Positions 8,208 to 14,226 of a DNA stretch of 31,657 nt are shown here, one piece after another (the stretch's first letter is position 1; the number at the start of each line of letters is the position of its first letter). Source of the DNA: JBBITW01 sp037440525 (GTDB lineage: Bacteria > Desulfobacterota > BSN033 > UBA1163); NCBI GenBank assembly GCA_037440525.1, contig JBBITW010000017.1:1-31657 (forward strand), given 5' to 3'. The translations under genes and the position numbers were made by a program. The notes below the pieces were generated by a model, which was given only the letters and a program-made list of their open reading frames with translations, searched no databases and was not told where the DNA came from.

Positions 8208-8239
8208 TCTTTAAAAAGATAGAATCTTTTATTTAAAGA
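8208..8239 (+). other. AT-rich stem-loop in the atpG-atpD intergenic region
   Basis: TCTTTAAA at 8208-8215 pairs with TTTAAAGA at 8232-8239, and AAGAT at 8216-8220 pairs with ATCTT at 8224-8228, leaving a 3-base loop and a 3-base bulge on one side. It sits in the longest gap inside the operon (91 bases), 10 bases after the atpG stop. It has no GC-rich stem or T-run, so a full terminator is unlikely. An mRNA processing or stability site that adjusts subunit stoichiometry is possible. Confidence 0.45.
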
Positions 8240-8290
8240 GATGGGTCACGAGCAGAGGGATACATCATTTTATAAACAAGGAGCTAAGAA

Positions 8291-9682
8291 ATGGCTAAGG
8301 GGAAAGTTGTCCAGGTCATAGGCACTGTGGTAGATATGGAATTTCCACAAGATGAGCTTCCGGCCATTTATAATGGAATCGTTATTCCAATGAATGGAGA
8401 AAAGGTGATTGTAGAAGCTCAAGCCCATATAGGGAATAACTGGGTCAGAGGTATTGCCTTAACAGCCACCGATGGATTGGCAAGGGGAGCTGAAGCTATT
8501 GATATGGGAACACCAATCACCGTGCCTGTGGGAAGGGCTACACTGGGTCGTCTCTTCAATGTATTTGGAGAACCTATTGATGGTCTTGGTGAGGTAAAAA
8601 CCGATGAGAGGTGGCCCATCCATAGACCTCCTCCCCCATTGACCGAACAGGAAACAGTTCCCCAGATGCTCGAGACAGGTTTGAAGGTAATGGATCTTAT
8701 CACTCCCTTTACGAGAGGGGGAAAGATCGGTGCCTATGGTGGAGCAGGTGTTGGTAAGACAGTTATTATTATGGAGCTGATTCGAAATATTGCGGCTGAA
8801 CACGGTGGATTCTCTGTTTTTGCAGGGGTTGGCGAGAGGTCTCGGGAGGGAAATGACCTCTGGCTGGAGATGCAGAGATCTGGTGTTATGGATAAGACGG
8901 TCATGGTCTTCGGGCAGATGAATGAAAGCCCTGGCGTGAGATCAAGGGTTGCCCTCACAGGTGTAACCATCGCAGAATATTTCCGAGATATTGAGGGACA
9001 GGATGTTCTTCTTTTCGTTGATAATATCTATCGATATGTGCTGGCAAATATGGAACTCTCTGCCCTTTTAGGCAGAATGCCATCTGCAGTTGGTTACCAG
9101 CCCACTTTGGGAACAGATGTGGGAGAACTCGAGGAGAGGATTACAACAACAAAGAAGGGTTCAATTACCTCTTTCCAGGCAATCTATGTGCCTGCTGATG
9201 ATTACAGTGATCCTGGTATTGTTGCAACCTATGGGCACCTCGATGCTGTTGTTGCCCTGGAGCGCTCCATTGCTGAGTTAGGAATTTATCCGGCTGTAGA
9301 CCCACTGGCATCTACATCTCGAATACTCGATCCGAGGATAGTGGGAGAGGAACATTATAGAGTTGCACGTGGGGTGCAGGCAACACTGCAGAGATATAAA
9401 GAGCTTCAGGACATCATCGCAATTCTTGGTATAGAGGAGTTGAGTCAGGAAGATAAACTCATTGTAGCGAGGGCGAGAAAGATTCAGAGATTCTGTTCTC
9501 AGCCTTTCCATGTAGCAGAACATTTCACAGGTATTCCGGGTAAATATGTCCCCATAAATGAGACGGTTCGGGGATTTAAGGAAATTCTCGAGGGCAAACA
9601 TGATGATCTTCCTGAAGGGGCCTTCTATTTGGTTGGGACAATTGATGAGGCAGTGGAGAAGGCAAAAAAGATGAGAGGGTAA
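8291..9682 (+). CDS. atpD: F1Fo ATP synthase subunit beta
   Basis: Beta is the catalytic subunit. The P-loop GGAGVGKT is at residues 150-157; GERSREGNDLW, ALLGRMPSAVGYQPTLGTD, YVPADDYSDP and the lever segment EELSQED (DELSEED equivalent) are present, and the C-terminus GTIDEAVEKAKKM is standard. The 463-aa length is normal. The catalytic region is unusual in places: DNIYRYVLANMELS replaces the near-universal DNIFRFTQAGSEVS, and DPGIVATYGHLDAVVALER replaces DPAPATTFAHLDATTVLSR. Similar variants occur, as I recall, in Chloroflexota. The catalytic Lys, Glu (GER) and Arg are intact, so activity is expected. Confidence 0.97.
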   Translation: MAKGKVVQVIGTVVDMEFPQDELPAIYNGIVIPMNGEKVIVEAQAHIGNNWVRGIALTATDGLARGAEAIDMGTPITVPVGRATLGRLFNVFGEPIDGLGEVKTDERWPIHRPPPPLTEQETVPQMLETGLKVMDLITPFTRGGKIGAYGGAGVGKTVIIMELIRNIAAEHGGFSVFAGVGERSREGNDLWLEMQRSGVMDKTVMVFGQMNESPGVRSRVALTGVTIAEYFRDIEGQDVLLFVDNIYRYVLANMELSALLGRMPSAVGYQPTLGTDVGELEERITTTKKGSITSFQAIYVPADDYSDPGIVATYGHLDAVVALERSIAELGIYPAVDPLASTSRILDPRIVGEEHYRVARGVQATLQRYKELQDIIAILGIEELSQEDKLIVARARKIQRFCSQPFHVAEHFTGIPGKYVPINETVRGFKEILEGKHDDLPEGAFYLVGTIDEAVEKAKKMRG

Positions 9683-9684
9683 TT

Positions 9685-10110
9685 GTGGCTACATTCAGAT
9701 TAGAGATTGTAACAGCAGAGAGAATGGTATACTCGGATGATGTTGATGCACTTGTAGCCTGGGGGGTAGAAGGTCAGCTTGGAATACTTCCCCACCATGC
9801 CCCACTGATGACCATGCTTCAGCCAGGGGACTTGATGATAAGGAAGAATAAGGAAGAGGAATTCTTTGCCGTCAGTGGCGGTTTTCTTGAAGTTCGACCT
9901 GATAAGGTGGTAATTCTTGCAGATGCCTGCGAAAGGGGTGATGAAATCAATATTGCCCGTGCAGAGGAGGCCCGAAGACGTGCCCAGGAGACGATGAAGG
10001 CCGCTCCCCTGAGTGTAGAGGCAGCCTCTGCTGAAGCAGCCCTTCGACGTTCTTTAGCCCGGCTCAAGGCAGCCGAAAAAAGGCGTCGCAAAACCCCAGG
10101 TTCTATTTAA
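9685..10110 (+). CDS. atpC: F1Fo ATP synthase subunit epsilon
   Basis: Epsilon has an N-terminal beta sandwich (GQLGILPHHAPLMTML motif) and a C-terminal helical hairpin (from about residue 88) that can inhibit the motor. Here the hairpin is Ala/Arg-rich and ends in AEKRRRK. The 141-aa length is normal. The start is GTG 9685, two bases after the atpD stop, with AGAGGG upstream. The 3' third looks richer in GC than neighbouring genes. It is the last gene of the operon; no strong hairpin terminator follows. Confidence 0.95.
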   Translation: MATFRLEIVTAERMVYSDDVDALVAWGVEGQLGILPHHAPLMTMLQPGDLMIRKNKEEEFFAVSGGFLEVRPDKVVILADACERGDEINIARAEEARRRAQETMKAAPLSVEAASAEAALRRSLARLKAAEKRRRKTPGSI

Positions 10111-10142
10111 TTCCCCAATCTCTTTTCATAAATTACGCATCA

Positions 10143-10170
10143 TTGACATCTATCTTCTTCTTGGTATATT
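10143..10170 (+). promoter_or_regulatory. sigma-70 promoter of the mntA-hepT operon, nearly leaderless
   Basis: A perfect TTGACA (10143-10148) and TATATT (10165-10170) are separated by 16 bases. The start codon ATG of the nucleotidyltransferase gene lies at 10179, only 8 bases after the -10 box, so transcription should begin at or within a couple of bases of the start codon. No Shine-Dalgarno sequence is present in the remaining bases, which fits leaderless translation. Confidence 0.72.
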
Positions 10171-10178
10171 AATATGAC

Positions 10179-10571
10179 ATGAAGAAAAAATTTAAAGAGG
10201 AATTTAGGCAATTAGGGATTTCCATTGTATATCTCTTCGGTTCAAAAGTTACAGGTAGAGCCAATAGATTAAGTGACGTAGATATTGGGGTGGTTCTGAA
10301 AAGCTTACCTATGAGTGCAGACACCCGGGTTTTATACAACGTCTTATATCAATTATTTTCAGAATTGTATCCAAAATCAAAAATAGATATAGTTTTTTTA
10401 CAAAAGGCCCCCCTCTCTTTTCAGTATGCTGTCATTAAAGAAGGTAAGGTTCTTTACGAAGAAAATCCTAAAATGACCGTTGATTATGAATATAAAGTTG
10501 TAAATCAATATCTTGATTTCAGGACTTTCTTAGATTTTTTTGACCGAATCGGAATGGAAAGATATGCCTAA
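10179..10571 (+). CDS. mntA: MNT-type nucleotidyltransferase antitoxin (MntA)
   Basis: This 130-aa protein is a minimal nucleotidyltransferase. The hallmark GSX10DXD is exact: G21-S22, then D33 and D35 (FGSKVTGRANRLSDVD), with a third acidic residue D70 in KIDIVFL. In studied MntA-HepT pairs this enzyme adds AMP groups to a tyrosine of the HepT RNase and so neutralises it. The C-terminal YLDFRTFLDFFDR is typical of the group. The gene overlaps hepT by 8 bases. It lies just after the atp operon but has its own promoter. Confidence 0.9.
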   Translation: MKKKFKEEFRQLGISIVYLFGSKVTGRANRLSDVDIGVVLKSLPMSADTRVLYNVLYQLFSELYPKSKIDIVFLQKAPLSFQYAVIKEGKVLYEENPKMTVDYEYKVVNQYLDFRTFLDFFDRIGMERYA

Positions 10572-11037
10572 AAATAGAGTCAGGGTTCCACTTAATCGCG
10601 AATTGCTGCAAACCAGAATTGCTTATATAGAAGAGTCTTTAAGAAGCCTCGAGAGATTCAAAGGGGTTTCATTAGAAGAATTCCATTCAAACTCCGATAA
10701 CTTTCGAATCGCTTTTTACGACCTTCATAGGGCAATTGAGGCGGTCATGGATATAGGGTCTCATATCCTATCAAGAATTCCGGGGGCCAGGCCTTCCTCT
10801 TATAAAGACATTCCAAGACTTTTGGAGAAACACAAAATGATTCCTAATGATTTTGCCCTGAATCAACTTACAAAAATGGCTGGTTATAGAAATCGAATGG
10901 TCCATTTTTATGGAGAGATCTCAGAGGAGGAAATCTATCATATCATTCAAGAAGAACTTGAAGATTTTTATACTTTTTGTGCCTATGTCAATAGAATATT
11001 GAAAGACCCTTCAAAATTTAATCTGACAGCGGAATAG
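10564..11037 (+). CDS. hepT: HepT-like HEPN ribonuclease toxin
   Basis: HepT is a HEPN-domain RNase toxin. The diagnostic RX4HXY motif is complete: R109, H114 and Y116 in YRNRMVHFYGE. R and H are the ribonuclease residues, and Y is the residue that MntA modifies with AMP in the characterised systems. The protein is all-helical by eye and 157 aa long, normal. The start is ATG 10564, preceded by GGAAAG; the longer frame from 10540 adds 8 unlikely residues. With catalytic residues intact in both partners the module appears functional. Likely roles are toxin-antitoxin stability or phage defence. Confidence 0.9.
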   Translation: MPKNRVRVPLNRELLQTRIAYIEESLRSLERFKGVSLEEFHSNSDNFRIAFYDLHRAIEAVMDIGSHILSRIPGARPSSYKDIPRLLEKHKMIPNDFALNQLTKMAGYRNRMVHFYGEISEEEIYHIIQEELEDFYTFCAYVNRILKDPSKFNLTAE

Positions 11038-11103
11038 AAAGATTGAGTCAAGACTCCAAGTTTAGTAAAATTGTGGAAAGGTTAGAATTTTAAATTGGAC
11101 TAA

Positions 11104-11358
11104 TTACTGAACCCATTCCTCAATATAATTAAATTTATTTTTTGGAACGATATTAACCCTTCTTCTCCTGAATCCCAATAGAATAAAATCATCCTTCTCT
11201 TTTTCTTTGATCTTCTCCAAATTGAGCTTTAAAAGAATCTTCCTTTCCTCTTCATCTCTTTTTCTTGTTTTCCTGTATCTTTTTATTCCGAGTTTTTCTC
11301 TCAGGAGTAAAAATTCTATTGGTGATAGGTCTTCAAATCTTTTTACCCTTCTTTCCAT
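11104..11358 (-). CDS. 84-aa charged protein, partner of a nucleotidyltransferase
   Basis: I do not recognise this family. The 84-aa product is rich in Lys, Arg and Glu, predicted helical (FEDLSPIEFLLLREKLGIKR, then a KLNLEKIKEKEKDD helix), with a basic block FRRRRVN and the end NYIEEWVQ. It starts 16 bases inside the end of the upstream nucleotidyltransferase gene on the same strand, so the two are translationally coupled. Such an arrangement resembles two-gene toxin-antitoxin modules, with this as the small partner. It could instead be a substrate or RNA-binding cofactor of the enzyme. The end faces hepT, with 66 bases between the convergent genes. Confidence 0.65.
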   Translation of the reverse strand: MERRVKRFEDLSPIEFLLLREKLGIKRYRKTRKRDEEERKILLKLNLEKIKEKEKDDFILLGFRRRRVNIVPKNKFNYIEEWVQ

Positions 11359-11921
11359 GCTTGAACTTTACCCTTTAAATCTTTAAGCTCCACTAAGGTA
11401 TCATTCTCTGGTTTTGAGGCCTTCTTCTCGAGATAAGACCAATCGATTTCGTCAAAATATCGGTTCATCAAAAGTTCTACCATTTCGCCGTCTATCTCGG
11501 ATTTCCAATGTTTAAATGCATTCAGACGGTCAATGATAAGGTCTTCTATTCCAATAATCGTGCAATGGAGTCCTTCTCCAATCTCGACAATCTCCAGAGG
11601 AGCTTCCTCCTCTGGGAGAGTAGAGGCTGGTGCCTCGATGGCCATTTTTAATTCATCATGAATCCAGTATCTGCCTTTTTTTTCAAAACCAATATTTTTA
11701 AGGACACCATCCAGTGCCTCCCTATCGGTATAAGCTAAGTCTATATCTGAAGTGAAATAGACTTCTCGCGAATAATAGGATAGGGCACAGCCACCAATAA
11801 TGACAGGGGACTTTTTACCTTGCTTCTCCAGTAAATTCGTAATGAGTCCGACCATAAGAAGTTGTTTCTTTAGATTAGACTCTGTATTCCTAATGATTTC
11901 AATAATCCCCATAATATTCAT
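11343..11921 (-). CDS. DUF6036-like nucleotidyltransferase-fold protein
   Basis: The 192-aa protein has a nucleotidyltransferase-like signature: G43-G44 (IIGGCALSYY) followed by D59-X-D61 (TSDIDLAY). It continues with segments common in the DUF6036/AbiEii-like group: DREALDGVLKNIGF, then IEDLIIDRLNAFKHWKS, then DEIDWSYLEKKA. Members of this broad group act as antitoxins or as toxins that modify RNA or proteins. The GG-to-DxD spacing differs from the MntA next door, so it is not a duplicate. No ribosome binding site precedes the ATG. The fold is fairly secure; the function is not. Confidence 0.75.
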   Translation of the reverse strand: MNIMGIIEIIRNTESNLKKQLLMVGLITNLLEKQGKKSPVIIGGCALSYYSREVYFTSDIDLAYTDREALDGVLKNIGFEKKGRYWIHDELKMAIEAPASTLPEEEAPLEIVEIGEGLHCTIIGIEDLIIDRLNAFKHWKSEIDGEMVELLMNRYFDEIDWSYLEKKASKPENDTLVELKDLKGKVQAWKEG

Positions 11922-11930
11922 TTCGATAAT

Positions 11931-11959
11931 ATAATAACAATTCTCAACAACAATGACAA
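11931..11959 (-). promoter_or_regulatory. promoter of the DUF6036-like operon, nearly leaderless
   Basis: Read on the minus strand, TTGTCA (11959-11954) and TATTAT (11936-11931) are spaced 17 bases apart. Nine bases separate the -10 box from the ATG at 11921, so the transcript should start at or next to the start codon. No Shine-Dalgarno sequence is available. The design mirrors the promoter of the neighbouring mntA gene. Confidence 0.55.
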
Positions 11960-11968
11960 CGAATTAAG

Positions 11969-12514
11969 TTATTTGTATTGAATCTTTCCTGTTAGTTTCC
12001 CGATAAAGTCTTTTAGGCGATCTATTAAATTTGGACCCTTTACAGTCAACTCCGTTTCTGCTGTCTGCTTTGAAAGCATGCTCATTACCTTTACCGTATA
12101 GATTCCCTCAGGGATTGGTAGTTCCTTGATTACAACGATTTGCTGAAAATTCTCATCCATTTTTATATCTGCCTTTAAGAATTCCATCATCTTTGTTAAA
12201 ACAGTGACAGTGGCCTTGAAGGTTCCATCGGGTTTTATCGGAGCCTCTGCTGCAATCACTCTGGTTTCTTTAGGTCCTGTAAGAATTATCAATACTGAAT
12301 CTCCTGTCTTAGGGCTAAACCCTGATCCTTCAAAAACAATATTTGTATCCCTCAATTTAACAACCCCAAGTCGGATAGAATCGGGTTGAACAATCACCTG
12401 AGGCCCAGGGATAGAACGATCAATTGCCTTCGGGGTGTTTGAACATCCAAAATTGATGAGAAGAAATACCATAAGGTTAATTATCAAAAGGCTGAGTCTT
12501 TTCCAAATATCCAT
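11969..12514 (-). CDS. predicted lipoprotein of unknown function
   Basis: The N-terminus is a lipoprotein signal: positive start, hydrophobic stretch (LIINLMVFLLIN) and FGC with Cys24, a slightly poor lipobox followed by SNTPKA. The mature part is beta-rich, with VVKLRDTNIVFEGSGFSPKTGD followed by LIILTGP and a later EGIYTVKVMS strand, which suggests an immunoglobulin-like or IPT/TIG-like fold. It ends in a short amphipathic helix. The start at 12514 has a strong AAAGGAGG upstream on the minus strand. It is monocistronic and shows no functional link to its neighbours. Confidence 0.78.
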   Translation of the reverse strand: MDIWKRLSLLIINLMVFLLINFGCSNTPKAIDRSIPGPQVIVQPDSIRLGVVKLRDTNIVFEGSGFSPKTGDSVLIILTGPKETRVIAAEAPIKPDGTFKATVTVLTKMMEFLKADIKMDENFQQIVVIKELPIPEGIYTVKVMSMLSKQTAETELTVKGPNLIDRLKDFIGKLTGKIQYK

Positions 12515-12663
12515 CTTCTTCCTCCTTTATAAAATGGTAAAGATAAATATATTTCTACAGGATTCTATAAAAAAATCAAGAAAATTAAAATAAATTGGAA
12601 TCAGGCTTGTATATATGCATTTACACCCTAAAGCCCTCCCCATGTATTGAGACTTTGTCGCAA

Positions 12664-12746
12664 TGTCATTCTGAAGCTTTAGCCGAATAATCTATGTTTT
12701 ATAAGGGTTTGAATTCTATAGATTCCTCGCTTCGCTCGGAATGACA
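12664..12746. repeat. imperfect inverted repeat built from the GTCATTCyGA motif
   Basis: The left arm begins TGTCATTCTGAAGC (12664) and runs to AATCTAT (12695). The right arm, ATAGATTCCTCGCTTCGCTC and then GGAATGACA (12718-12746), is its imperfect reverse complement. The same motif, as GTCATTCCGAGCGGAGCGAG, appears once more at 22339-22358 inside another element. Such GTCATTCCGAG...AATCT repeats are scattered in many related draft genomes. No transposase is nearby, so a non-autonomous palindromic element is likely. Confidence 0.7.
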
Positions 12747-12791
12747 AAAAAGGAGGCTCGGAATGACAGAAAAAGGAGGCTCGGAATGACA
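12734..12791 (+). repeat. three-copy tandem repeat of a 22-23-base unit
   Basis: GCTCGGAATGACA starts at 12734, 12756 and 12779. The copies are joined by an A-rich AAAAAGGAG linker, giving unit lengths of 22 and 23 bases. The first copy is also the right arm of the larger inverted repeat, so the tandem array looks like a local amplification of that arm. Confidence 0.8.
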
Positions 12792-12864
12792 AATATGGCA
12801 TACACCTCATTACGACATAGCCTCATTGAGGAGAGGGTGATGGGAAGATTATGCATTTTTTCAG

Positions 12865-12914
12865 AGCTCAATTAAATTGCTTGACAATAAAAATCCATTA
12901 AATATAATTGAGCT
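12865..12914. promoter_or_regulatory. inverted repeat framing the liv promoter (putative operator)
   Basis: AGCTCAATTA at 12865-12874 is an exact reverse complement of TAATTGAGCT at 12905-12914. Extending both arms inward to 14 bases keeps 13 matches. The left arm lies just upstream of the -35 box and the right arm overlaps the end of the -10 box. Two half-sites framing a promoter suggest repression by a dimeric or looping regulator. No regulator gene is adjacent. Confidence 0.55.
12881..12908 (+). promoter_or_regulatory. consensus sigma-70 promoter of the liv catabolic operon
   Basis: TTGACA (12881-12886) and TATAAT (12903-12908) are both perfect consensus boxes, spaced 16 bases apart. The expected transcription start is about 12915, giving a leader of about 27 bases with GGGAG before ATG 12942. 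A promoter this strong with a framing inverted repeat is most easily explained as a repressed, inducible promoter. Confidence 0.82.
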
Positions 12915-12941
12915 TAAAATTAATGAAAGGGAGCGAGATTT

Positions 12942-14219
12942 ATGAAATGTAGGATATGGTGGGTTTTAATATTTTTCTTGGGGATGGTAGGCATTTTATC
13001 TGTTCTTTATGGAAGGTCATCTGTGGCCACTGCGGCTGAACCTATAATTCTTGGGATTCCTTCTTCTATGGTAATCATAGAACCCCAACAATCGAAAGAA
13101 GCGGTAGAGATGGCTGTGGAAGAGATCAATGCTGCAGGTGGAGTCAATGTGGGTGGTGTAAAGCGTCCTTTTAAAGTTGTCTCAATCGATACAAGGGATG
13201 GGGAACCAGGAATGGCTGTAAGCGAAGCCCTCATGGCCTATGAAAAGCTCATTTTAGAGCAAAAACCACATGCAATATTGGTATCCTTTTATTCCTCAGA
13301 GGCCACATTGGCAGGTATGGACATCACGGCTAAATACAAAATACCAAACCTTGCAACGATCGCCATGAGTCCAAAATTCCAGGAAAAGATACTTCAAAAA
13401 TACGATGATTATAAGTATAATTTTCGCCTCTGTTATAATTCAGTCTATTTTGTTGGCTGCTATATTAAGGGTTTGGAGCTTATCGGCAAACAATTTGGCT
13501 TTAAGAAAAGCTATATCTTGACCGAGGAGGCTTTGTGGGCAAAGGCGATTGGGGGTTTATCAGAAAAGTGGTACAAGGAAAATGGCTGGCAGGTTACCAT
13601 GCACGAAACCTTTCCTAAAGGAATCTCAGATTTTTCTGTTTCTTTATCCAAGGTCAAATCTACTGGCGCACAGGTAATAACCTTTGTATGCAGTAGACCT
13701 GAGGCTGCCATCATGGCTGACCAATGGCGTGCGATGAAGATACCAGCCCTTCTTACAGGCATTCTACCACCTCTTGGGGGTGAGGATATATGGGATCTAT
13801 ACAAAGGAAAAGTTGAGGGGGTGGTCAATACCCTTGAAGCAGGGATCGTTCCTGTTAAGGCTATCCCAAAATCCATAGAATTCCACGATAAGTTTAAGAA
13901 AAGAACAGGGAAACCCCTGGGTGGTTCTCATGGTCAGGGCCCGGCCTATGATGCTGTATATGTCTTAAAGGATGCTATTGAACGAGTAGGTAGCCTCGAT
14001 GCAGATAAGCTTGTCAAAGCCATTGAGACAACAGATAGGGAAGGTGTTATAGGAAGGATAAGATTTGGAAAGGATCATCAGGTTGTTTTTGGAACCAATC
14101 CTAAGGAAACAGCTATGATTGTTAACGTCCAATGGCAAAAGCCAGGCAAGAGAGTGATAGTATATCCTGAGACAATAGCCGAAGGAAAAATTCAGCTTCC
14201 TCCATGGTGGAAAAAATAG
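12942..14219 (+). CDS. ABC transporter substrate-binding protein, LivK type
   Basis: This is a periplasmic type-1 binding protein (Leu/Ile/Val or aromatic/organic acid family), 425 aa. The signal peptide covers residues 1 to about 31 (hydrophobic core WWVLIFFLGMVGILSVL, cleavage near ATA/AEP). The mature domain shows the family steps VEMAVEEINAAGGVNVGG, VSFYSSEATLAG and GPAYDAVYVLKDAIERVG. It is first in an operon with two permeases and two ATPases. Proteins of this class bind amino acids, amides, urea or aromatic and fatty acids. The downstream CoA ligase favours a carboxylic acid ligand here, which is inference. Confidence 0.9.
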   Translation: MKCRIWWVLIFFLGMVGILSVLYGRSSVATAAEPIILGIPSSMVIIEPQQSKEAVEMAVEEINAAGGVNVGGVKRPFKVVSIDTRDGEPGMAVSEALMAYEKLILEQKPHAILVSFYSSEATLAGMDITAKYKIPNLATIAMSPKFQEKILQKYDDYKYNFRLCYNSVYFVGCYIKGLELIGKQFGFKKSYILTEEALWAKAIGGLSEKWYKENGWQVTMHETFPKGISDFSVSLSKVKSTGAQVITFVCSRPEAAIMADQWRAMKIPALLTGILPPLGGEDIWDLYKGKVEGVVNTLEAGIVPVKAIPKSIEFHDKFKKRTGKPLGGSHGQGPAYDAVYVLKDAIERVGSLDADKLVKAIETTDREGVIGRIRFGKDHQVVFGTNPKETAMIVNVQWQKPGKRVIVYPETIAEGKIQLPPWWKK

Positions 14220-14226
14220 GATCATA

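Larger units (their letters stand above)
12515..12941. other. repeat-rich intergenic region between lipoprotein gene and livK
   Basis: This 427-base gap between divergent genes holds no credible reading frame. It contains, in order: an AT-rich stretch beside the lipoprotein gene; a large imperfect inverted repeat (12664-12746); a short tandem repeat (12734-12791); a segment shared with the region upstream of maf (12849-12887); and the liv promoter inside a smaller inverted repeat (12865-12914). Confidence 0.8.

Noticed and set aside
8459..8803. Long antisense frames across atpD and other conserved genes
   Set aside because: They are shadows of strongly conserved coding sequence, with no start signals or recognisable products.
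12734..12791. Three regularly spaced repeats considered as a CRISPR array
   Set aside because: Repeats of 13 bases with 9-10-base A-rich linkers are far too short, linkers are not unique spacers, and no cas gene is present.
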